Below, piece after piece: positions 1 through 6,684 of a DNA stretch of 6,702 nt. Both the position numbers and the translations under genes were made by a program. This DNA is from Anaerolineales bacterium (GTDB lineage: Bacteria > Chloroflexota > Anaerolineae > B4-G1 > DUEL01), in assembly GCA_015662065.1 (NCBI GenBank), contig DQUX01000218.1, positions 1 to 6,702 of the forward strand, read 5' to 3'. The notes under the pieces were generated by a model. The model worked only from the letters and a program-made list of their open reading frames with translations. It had not been told where the DNA came from and searched no databases. Position 1 is the stretch's first letter; the number at the start of each line of letters is the position of its first letter.

Positions 1-93
1 AGTATACACCCTTATCGATTATTGTGCAACAACTCTAGTTAACAGGGTGTCATACCTGCCCCATCTCGGGAGGATTTCAGAGGAGGAATAAGG
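1..93 (+). promoter_or_regulatory. proS upstream region with ribosome binding site
   Basis: This is a non-coding leader that is more AT-rich at its left end than the rest of the window. A textbook Shine-Dalgarno site, AGGAGG at 81-86, sits 7 bases before the proS ATG and fixes that start. TTAACA (39-44) resembles a -35 box, but no good -10 box lies at the right distance, so the promoter is not resolved and may lie partly outside the window. Two small dyads are visible: TTGT-GCA-ACAA (22-32), and ACACCC (6-11) against GGGTGT (45-50). I cannot assign either to a known regulator. Confidence 0.5.
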
Positions 94-1527
94 ATGGCAG
101 TCAAAGTGACCCCCCGCAGCGAGGACTATGCCCGCTGGTACACCGAGATCGTCCAGAAGGCCGACCTAGCCGACTACGCCCCCGTCCGGGGGTGCATGGT
201 CATCAAGCCCTACGGCTACGCCCTCTGGGAGAATATCAAGGAGGGATTGGACCGGAGGTTCAAGGCGACGGGACACGCCAACGCTTACTTTCCCCTCTTT
301 ATCCCGATGAGCTTCCTCGAGAAAGAGGCGGAGCATGTGGAGGGCTTCTCGCCGGAGCTGGCGGTGGTCACCGTCGGCGGCGGCAAGCAACTGGAGGAGC
401 CCCTGGCGGTGCGGCCTACGTCGGAGACCATCATCGGGCATATGTACGCCAAGTGGATCCAGTCCTACCGGGACCTGCCTGTCCTGATCAACCAGTGGGC
501 CAACGTGATCCGCTGGGAGATGCGGACCCGGCTCTTCCTGCGCACGACGGAGTTCCTCTGGCAGGAGGGGCACACCGCCCACGCCACCGCCGAGGAGGCG
601 ATGGAGGAAACCCTGCTGATCCTGGACCTCTACGCCGAGCTCGCCACCGAGGACGCCGCCATGCCGGTGATCAAGGGGCGCAAGAGCGAGAGCGAGAAGT
701 TCGCCGGGGCGGTGACCAGCTATACCATCGAGGCGATGATGGGGGACCGAAGGGCGCTCCAGGCCGGCACCTCCCATTTCCTGGGTCAGAACTTCGCCCG
801 CGCCTTCGACATCCAGTTCCTGGACGAGAACAACGAGCTCCAGTACGTCTGGACCACCAGTTGGGGGATGAGCACGCGGATGGTGGGCGGGGTGGTGATG
901 GTGCACGGGGACGACCAGGGGTTGATCCTGCCGCCCAGGCTGGCCCCCATCCAGGTGGTGGTGGTCCCTATCTGGCGAGATGAGGAGCAGAAGGAGGCAG
1001 TGCTGAAGGCCGCTGCCCAGGTGAGGGCTGCCCTGGAGCCGGAGGTCCGGCTGAAGGTGGACGACCGGGAGGGGCTTTCCCCCGGCTGGAAGTTCAACGA
1101 CTGGGAGATGCGGGGGGTGCCCCTGCGGATCGAGATCGGCCCGAAGGACGTGGAGCAGGGCCAGGTGGTGTTGGCCCGGCGGGATCGGCCCGGCCGGGAG
1201 GGGAAGACGACCGTGCCGGTGACGGGGCTGGCGGAGGCGGTGCGGAATATGCTGGACACCCTCCAGGCCGACCTGTACCGGCGGGCGGAGGCGTTTCTGA
1301 AGGAACACACCGCCTACCCGGAGGACTTCGAGGGGCTGCGGGAGGCGGCGGCCGACGGCTTCGCCTATGCCTGGTGGTGCGGGAGCGCCGAGTGTGAGGC
1401 AAAGGTCAAGGAAGAGACCTCCGCCACCATCCGCTGTATCCCGTTGGATCAGGGGCCGGGCAAGGGGCGGTGCATCGTCTGCGGGGAGGAGGCCGCCGAG
1501 CGGGCCGTCTTCGGGCGGGCCTACTGA
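94..1527 (+). CDS. proS: Prolyl-tRNA synthetase, archaeal/eukaryotic type (class II)
   Basis: This cytoplasmic enzyme charges tRNA-Pro with proline using ATP. The 477-residue protein shows the class II core: motif 1 region with PLFIPMSFL (67-75), the RPTSET loop (107-112), motif 2 with RTTEFLWQEGHT (150-161), QAGTSHFLGQNF (223-234), and motif 3 with HGDDQGLILPPRLAP (271-285). An anticodon-binding domain follows (about 286-390). The C-terminal zinc domain has C429-x4-C434 and C460-x2-C463, and the chain ends in Tyr477. Family knowledge: this is the short type without the editing insertion found between motifs 2 and 3 in the common bacterial ProRS, and the Thermus enzyme has the same length and a C-terminal Tyr that reaches the active site. 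The ATG follows AGGAGG by 7 bases and the stop is TGA. The GH1 gene follows on the same strand after 118 bases containing a repeat. The identification is firm. Confidence 0.97.
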   Translation: MAVKVTPRSEDYARWYTEIVQKADLADYAPVRGCMVIKPYGYALWENIKEGLDRRFKATGHANAYFPLFIPMSFLEKEAEHVEGFSPELAVVTVGGGKQLEEPLAVRPTSETIIGHMYAKWIQSYRDLPVLINQWANVIRWEMRTRLFLRTTEFLWQEGHTAHATAEEAMEETLLILDLYAELATEDAAMPVIKGRKSESEKFAGAVTSYTIEAMMGDRRALQAGTSHFLGQNFARAFDIQFLDENNELQYVWTTSWGMSTRMVGGVVMVHGDDQGLILPPRLAPIQVVVVPIWRDEEQKEAVLKAAAQVRAALEPEVRLKVDDREGLSPGWKFNDWEMRGVPLRIEIGPKDVEQGQVVLARRDRPGREGKTTVPVTGLAEAVRNMLDTLQADLYRRAEAFLKEHTAYPEDFEGLREAAADGFAYAWWCGSAECEAKVKEETSATIRCIPLDQGPGKGRCIVCGEEAAERAVFGRAY

Positions 1528-1534
1528 CGACCCG

Positions 1535-1610
1535 TACCACGGAGGCGCGGAGAACACGGAGTTTCACGGAGTTTCTCCAGCTTCTCCGTGCCCTCCGTGT
1601 CTCCGTGGTA
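1535..1610. repeat. Palindromic CACGGAG repeat, copy A
   Basis: This imperfect inverted repeat lies between proS and the GH1 gene. The outermost ten bases are a perfect pair: TACCACGGAG (1535-1544) and CTCCGTGGTA (1601-1610). Pairing continues inward with 4 mismatches over the outer 27 positions. The left arm is itself a run of degenerate 9-base units of the form nCACGGAGn. The same element recurs at 2982-3058. Repeats built from ACCACGGAGACACGGAG-like arms are, from memory, common between genes in Chloroflexota and some other environmental bacteria; they carry no transposase. It could fold into a long hairpin in RNA, but no T-run follows, so I do not call it an intrinsic terminator. Confidence 0.85.
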
Positions 1611-1633
1611 TTCCATTCGCCATATCACACTTT

Positions 1634-1640
1634 GGAGGAG
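1634..1640 (+). promoter_or_regulatory. Shine-Dalgarno site that fixes the GH1 start
   Basis: GGAGGAG lies 5 bases before the ATG at 1646. The reading frame is open much further upstream, back into proS, but that stretch crosses the repeat and has no comparable ribosome binding site. The site therefore decides for the start at 1646, after which the protein immediately shows the normal GH1 N-terminus. Confidence 0.85.
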
Positions 1641-1645
1641 CAAGT

Positions 1646-2971
1646 ATGCCGGAGGCCACCTTTTATTTCCCCCCCGACTTCAAGTGGGGCACCGCCACCT
1701 CCTCCTACCAGGTGGAGGGAAACAACACCAACAACGACTGGTGGGCTTGGGAGCAGGAGGAGGGGCACATCAAAGAGGGACATCGCTCCGGCCTGGCCTG
1801 CAATTGGTGGGAGCGGGCGGAGGAGGATTTCGACCGGGCCGCCGAACTGGGCCAGAACGCACACCGGCTCTCGGTGGAGTGGTCCCGCATCGAGCCGGAG
1901 GAGGGCCGCTTCGACGACAGCGCCCTGGACCGGTACCGGGCGATGCTGCAGGCATTGCGGGAGCGGGGGATCGAGCCGATGGTCACCCTCCATCACTTCA
2001 CCAATCCTCTGTGGCTGGCGGAGATGGGGGGGTGGGAGAACCCCCGGGCGATCCCCCTCTTCGACCGGTATGCGGCCCGGGTGGTGGAGGCCCTGGGGGA
2101 GTTCTGCGATCTCTGGTGTACCATCAACGAGCCGAACGTGGTCGTCTTCCTCGGCTACGTGATGGAGGTCTTCCCGCCGGGCAAGCAAGACTTCCGGGCG
2201 GCGATGGGAGTGGGCCGCAACCTGATGCGGGCCCACGCGGCCGCTTATCGACGCATCCACGAGCTCCAGCCCCAGGCGAGGGTGGGGTTTGCCCACAACA
2301 TCCGCATCTTCGACCCGGCCAACCCCCGCTCCCCCCTGGACCGGCGGGTGGCTGCCTGGCAGAACCGGGCGTACAACGAGACCTTCGTGGCCGCCGTCAT
2401 CCGGGGGCGGTGGCTCCCGCCCCTGGGGCTCGGCTGGGCCCTCCGGCTGCGCAACACCCTGGACTGGGTGGGGCTGAACTACTACACGCGGGATGTGGTG
2501 GCCTTCGACCGGCGGATGGGCCACCAGCTCTTCGGACGCAACTTCCACCCCGAGGATGCAGAGCTCATGGACGGGGGGTATGGGGAGCTCTACCCAGAGG
2601 GGATGGAGCGGAGCCTCCGGCGGCTGGCTCGGCTGAGGCTGCCCATCTACGTCACCGAAAACGGCATCCCGGATAGCGACGACGACCAGCGGCCCCGCTA
2701 CCTGATCACCCACCTGCACCGGGTGTGGCGGGTCATCCAGGGCTGCCACCCGGTGGTGGGGTACTACCACTGGACGCTGGTGGACAACTTCGAGTGGGTG
2801 GAGGGGTGGACGCTGCGGTTTGGGCTGATCGAGATAGATCCCGAGACCCAGGCCCGCACGTTTCGGCGATCGGCCTACCTCTATCGGGACATCATCCGGG
2901 CCAACGGGATCACGCCTCAGATCATCGACGAGTACGCGCCGGAGATCCGATCGGTGTTGCTGCCAGGATAG
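1646..2971 (+). CDS. Glycoside hydrolase family 1 (beta-glucosidase/beta-galactosidase-like)
   Basis: This retaining beta-glycosidase probably hydrolyses beta-linked glucosides, galactosides or fucosides in the cytoplasm; no signal peptide is visible. The 441-residue chain has the GH1 hallmarks in order: FKWGTATSSYQVEG (12-25, with the sugar-binding Gln22), TLHHFTNPLW (114-123), TINEP with the acid/base Glu162, GLNYY (276-280), and YVTENG with the nucleophile Glu338. NFEW (381-384) carries the Glu/Trp pair that contacts the sugar O4 and O6, which argues against a 6-phospho-glycosidase. The length is at the short end for GH1, with a reduced loop before GLNYY. The start at 1646 follows GGAGGAG. 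Neighbours are translation genes with no transporter or other sugar gene, so the natural substrate cannot be inferred. The two CACGGAG repeats flank it closely. Family assignment is firm; substrate is not. Confidence 0.95.
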   Translation: MPEATFYFPPDFKWGTATSSYQVEGNNTNNDWWAWEQEEGHIKEGHRSGLACNWWERAEEDFDRAAELGQNAHRLSVEWSRIEPEEGRFDDSALDRYRAMLQALRERGIEPMVTLHHFTNPLWLAEMGGWENPRAIPLFDRYAARVVEALGEFCDLWCTINEPNVVVFLGYVMEVFPPGKQDFRAAMGVGRNLMRAHAAAYRRIHELQPQARVGFAHNIRIFDPANPRSPLDRRVAAWQNRAYNETFVAAVIRGRWLPPLGLGWALRLRNTLDWVGLNYYTRDVVAFDRRMGHQLFGRNFHPEDAELMDGGYGELYPEGMERSLRRLARLRLPIYVTENGIPDSDDDQRPRYLITHLHRVWRVIQGCHPVVGYYHWTLVDNFEWVEGWTLRFGLIEIDPETQARTFRRSAYLYRDIIRANGITPQIIDEYAPEIRSVLLPG

Positions 2972-2981
2972 TGTGACCTTT

Positions 2982-3058
2982 CACCACGGGGACACGGAGT
3001 TCCGCAGAGAGTCTTTGACTTCTCGGTGTTTCTCCGTGCCCTCCGTGTCTCTGTGGTG
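2982..3058. repeat. Palindromic CACGGAG repeat, copy B, in the convergent gap
   Basis: This is the second copy of the element at 1535-1610. The outer arms CACCACGGGGACACGGAG (2982-2999) and CTCCGTGTCTCTGTGGTG (3041-3058) pair over 18 positions, two of which are G.U wobbles when read as + strand RNA (A.C mismatches on the other strand). Inner pairing is poorer. It fills almost all of the 97 bases between the stop codons of the GH1 gene (+) and serS (-). A hairpin here could slow or end transcripts from both sides, or protect 3' ends, but there is no T-run and this is inference. Confidence 0.85.
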
Positions 3059-3068
3059 TTCCGCTTTC

Positions 3069-4346
3069 TCACCTGCCCTCGATCACCTCCCTCCCCCCCA
3101 TCCACGGCCGCAGCGCCTCCGGCACGACGACCGAGCCGTCGGCCCGCTGGTAGTTCTCCAGAATGGCGATCATCAGCCGGGGCAGGGCCAGCCCGGAGCC
3201 GTTTAGGGTGTGTACGAAGCGGGGCTTGGCTCTCTTCTGGGGCCGGTAGCGGATGCCCGCCCGGCGGGCCTGGAAGTCCTCGCAGTTGCTCAGGGAGCTG
3301 ACCTCCAGCCACTCCTCACACCCGGGCGCCCACATCTCGATATCGTAGGTCTTGGCGACGGTGAAGCCCAGGTCGCCGGTGCAGATCTCCACCAGGCGAT
3401 GGGGGATCTCCAGCCGCCGGCAGATCTCCAGTGCGTGCTCCACCATCTCCTCCAGCGCGTCGTAACTGGACTCCGGCGCCGTGAACTGATACATCTCCAC
3501 CTTGTCGAACTGGTGGCCCCGCTTGATGCCTCGCACGTCCCGCCCGGCGCTCATCCTCTCCCGGCGGAAGCAGGGGGTGTAGGCGACGTACTTGCGGGGG
3601 AGGGAACCTGGAGGGAGGATCTCCTCCCGGTGGAGGTTGGTCAGCGGCACCTCCGCCGTAGGCACCAGCCAGATGTCGTCCTCCGCGTCGTGGTAGAGGT
3701 TATCCTCGAACTTGGGCAACTGACCGGCCCCCACCAGGCAATCCTGCTTGACGACGAAGGGGGGATAGACCTCCGTGTAGCCGTGCTCCCGCGTGTGCAC
3801 GTCCAGCATCCAGGCGATGAGGGCCCGCTCCAGCCGCGCCCCTGCCCCCCAGAGGATGTAGAAGCGGCTGCCGGAGAGCTTCACCCCCCGCTCGAAGTCC
3901 AGGATGCCCAACTCCGGACCTAGGTCCCAGTGGGGGACCGGCTCGAAGTCGAACTCACGGGGCTCTCCCCACTCCCGCACCACCACGTTGTGGGATTCAT
4001 CCGGCCCTACTACCACCGAGGGATGAGGCACGTTGGGGATGGAGAGCAGCAGCTCCCGGCGCCGGGCCTCCGCCTCCCGGACCCGGGCCTCCAATTCGGC
4101 GATTCGCTCACCCACGGCCCGCATCTCGGCGATCCGGGCCTCCCGCGCGGCGGGGTTCTTCATCTGGCCGATCTCCTTAGAGACCCGGTTCCGCTCCGCC
4201 CTGAGCGTCTCCAACTGGGCCAGGGCCTCCCGCCAGCGCTCATCCACCGCCAGTACCTGGTCGATCACCGCCGGGTCCTCCCCCCGGTTCCTCAGCCCCT
4301 CCTTGACGACCCCCGGCTCCCTGCGGATACGTGCGATGTTCAGCAT
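3069..4346 (-). CDS. serS: Seryl-tRNA synthetase (class II)
   Basis: This cytoplasmic enzyme charges tRNA-Ser (and tRNA-Sec where present) with serine. The 425-residue protein begins with the typical MLNIARIRREP and the long antiparallel coiled-coil arm (about 30-100, rich in Glu, Arg and Ala) that grips the long variable arm of the tRNA. The catalytic domain follows: the motif 1 region (about 180-200), TAEVPLTN (230-237) for serine binding, motif 2 from TPCFRRE through GRDVRGIKRGHQFDKVEM (257-285), and motif 3 LNGSGLALPRLMIAILENYQ (381-400) with the class II arginine Arg390. The length is normal for the bacterial family. The ATG at 4346 has AGAGGG 8 bases upstream (4355-4360). The gene lies 52 bases after the lysS stop with no terminator seen between, so it is probably co-transcribed with lysS. 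Confidence 0.97.
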   Translation of the reverse strand: MLNIARIRREPGVVKEGLRNRGEDPAVIDQVLAVDERWREALAQLETLRAERNRVSKEIGQMKNPAAREARIAEMRAVGERIAELEARVREAEARRRELLLSIPNVPHPSVVVGPDESHNVVVREWGEPREFDFEPVPHWDLGPELGILDFERGVKLSGSRFYILWGAGARLERALIAWMLDVHTREHGYTEVYPPFVVKQDCLVGAGQLPKFEDNLYHDAEDDIWLVPTAEVPLTNLHREEILPPGSLPRKYVAYTPCFRRERMSAGRDVRGIKRGHQFDKVEMYQFTAPESSYDALEEMVEHALEICRRLEIPHRLVEICTGDLGFTVAKTYDIEMWAPGCEEWLEVSSLSNCEDFQARRAGIRYRPQKRAKPRFVHTLNGSGLALPRLMIAILENYQRADGSVVVPEALRPWMGGREVIEGR

Positions 4347-4398
4347 ACTTGATTCCCTCTCTACTCTGTCTGGCGTCGGACGTCATCCGTCAGATATT

Positions 4399-5907
4399 TC
4401 ACGCCTCACGCTCTTTCGGCCTCAGGTGCGGGTAAAGGATCACCTCCCGGATCGAAGCCCGGTCCGTGAGGAGCATCACCAGCCGGTCCACCCCCATCCC
4501 GAATCCCCCGTTGGGCGGCATGCCGTACATCATTGCCCGGATGTAGTCTTCGTCCATCGGGTGGGCTTCCTCGTCCTCTGCCGCGTACAGCCGCCCCATC
4601 TCCAGGAACCGCTGTTCCTGGTCCAGCGGGTCGTTCAACTCGGTGAAGGCGTTCCCCAGCTCCAGCCCGCCGATGAAGAACTCGAACCGCTCCACGTGGG
4701 TGGGGTCGTCCGGCTTGGCCTTGGCCAGGGGGGAGATGTCGCGGGGGTAGTCGTAGACGATGGTCGGCTGGATCAGGGTCGGCTCGACTATGCTGCCCAG
4801 GAGGGTGTTGTCGATCAACTTCCCCCAGGTGGAGCCGGGTTCCGGCTGGCGGCCAATGGCCCGCAGCGCCTCCGCCAGACCCTCGGCAGTGGGGTATTGG
4901 GCGTAGTCTATCCCGGCGACCTCCCGGACCAGGTTCCGCAGCGTGACCCGCCGCCAGGGAGGGCTCAGATCGATAGTGTGGCCCTGGTAGGTGATAGTGG
5001 TGGTCCCCAGCACCTCTTGGGCCACCACCGCCACCATCTCCTCGCAGAGGTCCATCACCCCCCGGTAGTCCAGGTAGGCGGCGTAGAACTCCAGCATGGT
5101 GAACTCGGGGTTGTGCTTGTAGGAGACTCCTTCGTTGCGGAAGTCCTTGCCGATCTCATAGACCCGCTCGTAGCCGCCCACCAGGAGCCGCTTGAGGTAA
5201 AGCTCATCGGAAATGCGCAGGTAGAGGTCCTGGTCCAACTGATTATGGTGGGTGATGAAGGGGCGGGCGGCCGCGCCGCCGTAGACCGGCTGAAGGATGG
5301 GGGTCTCCACCTCCAGGAACCCCCGTTCGTCTAGAAAGCGGCGGAGGGCAGCGATGGCGTGGGCGCGGATGCGGAAGATCTGGCGCACTTCGGGGTGGAC
5401 GGCCAGGTCGGCATACCGCTGCCGGTACCGTTCCTCCACGTCGGTGAGGGCGGAGTAGCGGACCACCTTATCGCCGACCCGCTGTTCTTTTCCCCAGGGC
5501 AGGGGGGTGAGGGCTTTGGCCAGCATTAGCAGCCGGCTCACCTGGACGGAGATCTCGCCGGTGCGGGTGCGCATCAGCGTGCCCTTTGCCTCCACGAAAT
5601 CCCCCAGGTCGAAATCCCGCTTGAAGGTCTCGTAGACCTGTTCCCCCAGATCGTTCATCCGCAGGAGAAGTTGGATCCTGCCACTCTCGTCCTCGAGGTG
5701 GGCGAAGGAAGCCTTCCCCATCATCCGAAGGCTGCGCAGCCGACCGGTGACGGTGACCTTCATCCCCTCCGCCCCGGCCTCGTAGGCCGCGAGAGCCTCT
5801 GCGGCGGTGTGGGTCCGCTCCACCCGGAGCGGATAGGGGTCCCATCCCTTCTCCCGCAACCGCTCCAGTTTCTCCAGCCGTTGCCGTTCCAAGTCGCTCA
5901 ATTCCAT
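4399..5907 (-). CDS. lysS: Lysyl-tRNA synthetase, class II
   Basis: This cytoplasmic enzyme charges tRNA-Lys with lysine. From the ATG at 5907 the protein is 502 residues. It has an N-terminal helical stretch, an OB-fold anticodon-binding domain (about 49-145), the family signature DVEERYRQRYADL (156-168), motif 1 (about 185-206), GGAAARPFITHHNQLDQDLY (210-229), motif 2 FRNEGVSYKHNPEFTMLEFY (256-275), and motif 3 GGFGMGVDRLVMLLTD (467-482). The open frame extends upstream to ATG 5934 and TTG 5946, but those lie next to or inside the greA terminator tail and lack a ribosome binding site. The ATG at 5907 has AAGGAG at 9 bases and gives the N-terminus MELSDLERQ, as is usual in the family. It lies downstream of greA, and serS follows. 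Identification is firm; the start is well supported. Confidence 0.96.
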   Translation of the reverse strand: MELSDLERQRLEKLERLREKGWDPYPLRVERTHTAAEALAAYEAGAEGMKVTVTGRLRSLRMMGKASFAHLEDESGRIQLLLRMNDLGEQVYETFKRDFDLGDFVEAKGTLMRTRTGEISVQVSRLLMLAKALTPLPWGKEQRVGDKVVRYSALTDVEERYRQRYADLAVHPEVRQIFRIRAHAIAALRRFLDERGFLEVETPILQPVYGGAAARPFITHHNQLDQDLYLRISDELYLKRLLVGGYERVYEIGKDFRNEGVSYKHNPEFTMLEFYAAYLDYRGVMDLCEEMVAVVAQEVLGTTTITYQGHTIDLSPPWRRVTLRNLVREVAGIDYAQYPTAEGLAEALRAIGRQPEPGSTWGKLIDNTLLGSIVEPTLIQPTIVYDYPRDISPLAKAKPDDPTHVERFEFFIGGLELGNAFTELNDPLDQEQRFLEMGRLYAAEDEEAHPMDEDYIRAMMYGMPPNGGFGMGVDRLVMLLTDRASIREVILYPHLRPKEREA

Positions 5908-5916
5908 CCCCGTCCG

Positions 5917-5925
5917 CTCCTTCCC
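5917..5925 (-). promoter_or_regulatory. Shine-Dalgarno site that fixes the lysS start
   Basis: Read on the - strand this is GGGAAGGAG, placed 9 bases before the ATG at 5907. No such site precedes the upstream in-frame candidates at 5934 and 5946. It therefore shortens lysS by 9 to 13 codons relative to the longest open frame. Confidence 0.85.
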
Positions 5926-5944
5926 GTTCTCCATCGCGTAATGC

Positions 5945-5980
5945 AAAAAACGCCCGCACTCCCGAACCGGGCGGGCGTTT
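5945..5980 (-). terminator. Intrinsic terminator downstream of greA
   Basis: On the - strand the arms AAACGCCCGC (5980-5971) and GCGGGCGTTT (5957-5948) form a perfect 10-pair stem around a 13-base loop, and the T-run continues to 5945 (TTTTTT in total, three of them in the stem). The loop could add a small inner CCG/CGG pairing. It starts about 20 bases after the greA TAA. The + strand side has only TTTGG after the stem, so it works best for greA-direction transcription. It ends 37 bases before the lysS start codon. Confidence 0.88.
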
Positions 5981-6000
5981 GGTTCCGGTACCGACGGCGG

Positions 6001-6468
6001 TTAGTGAATCTTGACCACGCGGAAGATCAACACACCGTCCGGGGCGTTCACCGTGACCTCATCGCCCACGCGGCGGCCCATCAGGGCCCTGCCCAGAGGG
6101 GATTCGTAGGAGATCTTACCCTCGGCGGGAGACGCCTCCGCGGAGCCGACGATGTGGTAGGTCTCCGGGGGGCCGTCGCCTTCGGCGATGGTCACCCGGC
6201 TGCCCAGCCCCACCACCTCGCCGGAGATGTTCTCTTCGATGATCTCGGCGCTCCCCAGGAGCATCTCCAGCTCCAGGATGCGCCCCTCTACGAAGGCCTG
6301 CTCGTTCCTCGCTGCCTCCAACTCAGCATTCTCCAACAGATCCCCCTCGGCGAGCGCTTCGTGGAGCCGTCGGGCCACCTCCTGGCGACGCACCTTGAGG
6401 AGATGCTCCAACTCGACCTGCAGCCTCTCGTACCCCTCGCGGGTAAGATACACCGTCTGTTCGTTCAT
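6001..6468 (-). CDS. greA: Transcription elongation factor GreA
   Basis: GreA enters the secondary channel of RNA polymerase and stimulates cleavage of the nascent RNA in backtracked complexes, releasing stalled polymerase. The 155-residue protein has the normal length and two-domain form: an N-terminal coiled coil (about 8-75) with the acidic tip GDLLENAE (42-49), where Asp43 and Glu46 match the two catalytic acidic residues of the family, and a C-terminal FKBP-like domain (about 80-155) with YHIVGSAEASP and ISYESPLGRALMGRRVGDEV. The ATG at 6468 has a moderate site, GGAAGA, 8 bases upstream (6477-6482). The stop is TAA, followed by a strong terminator. It leads the - strand group; adjacency of greA and lysS is, from memory, frequent in Gram-positive and Chloroflexota genomes. 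Identification is firm. Confidence 0.97.
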   Translation of the reverse strand: MNEQTVYLTREGYERLQVELEHLLKVRRQEVARRLHEALAEGDLLENAELEAARNEQAFVEGRILELEMLLGSAEIIEENISGEVVGLGSRVTIAEGDGPPETYHIVGSAEASPAEGKISYESPLGRALMGRRVGDEVTVNAPDGVLIFRVVKIH

Positions 6469-6541
6469 CTATCTGATCTTCCGTAGAGCAGGGAAATGGG
6501 CACACTCTCACCGCTATCGGACGGCGAAATGGCCTGCGACG

Positions 6542-6566
6542 AACGGCCTCCCTCCGGGAGACCGTT
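6542..6566 (-). other. Strong 11-pair hairpin in the greA leader
   Basis: On the - strand AACGGTCTCCC (6566-6556), loop GGA, then GGGAGGCCGTT (6552-6542). All eleven positions pair, one as U.G. No T-run follows, so it is not a typical terminator; it lies about 75 bases before the greA start. Confidence 0.75.
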
Positions 6567-6661
6567 TCACGCCGTCTATGGGCTTGGAAAGAGAGCCTCT
6601 CCCACCCGGCCGTGGCAATATCTCTCTCGACCGGTCGCCAGCTTTCCTATGGCAATACGAA

Positions 6662-6684
6662 GACTGAGAGGAACCCTCTCAGCC
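6662..6684 (-). other. 10-pair hairpin near the predicted 5' end of the greA transcript
   Basis: On the - strand GGCTGAGAGG (6684-6675), loop GTT, then CCTCTCAGTC (6671-6662). All ten positions pair, one as G.U. It may be the 5'-terminal stem of the greA mRNA. The alternative is a weak terminator for a gene to the right of the window, but only TTCGTATT follows it. Confidence 0.7.

Noticed and set aside
166..1557. 463-codon open frame antisense to proS
   Set aside because: Long antisense frames are expected in GC-rich coding DNA. The translation is Pro/His/Leu-rich with no recognisable domain, while the + strand encodes a full synthetase.
1367..1645. N-terminal extension of the GH1 gene by 93 codons
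   Set aside because: The extension runs through the end of proS and the palindromic repeat. The GH1 fold begins right after the ATG at 1646, which has its own strong ribosome binding site.
1625..2770. 381-codon open frame antisense to the GH1 gene
   Set aside because: It is a shadow of the GH1 reading frame with a low-complexity Pro/His/Val-rich translation and no motif.
2917..3312. 131-codon - strand open frame overlapping the serS end and repeat copy B
   Set aside because: It reads through the repeat, giving the familiar spurious TTETRRARRNTE-type peptide, and overlaps serS in another frame.
4033..5334. 433-codon + strand open frame across serS and lysS
   Set aside because: It is antisense to two complete conserved genes and crosses the gap between them. 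The translation has no domain.
5908..5946. Upstream lysS starts at 5934 (ATG) and 5946 (TTG)
   Set aside because: Neither has a ribosome binding site, the TTG overlaps the terminator T-run, and the extra residues are not typical of LysRS.
6580..6620. T-box-like GGGTGG in the greA leader
   Set aside because: On the - strand GGGTGGGA resembles the start of the T-box sequence, but the following ACCGCG-type bases are absent and no terminator/antiterminator pair follows.
6188..6667. 159-codon + strand open frame over the greA start and leader
   Set aside because: It is antisense to greA and Ser/Arg-rich without any domain, and the leader's G.U pairs favour the - strand as the transcribed one.
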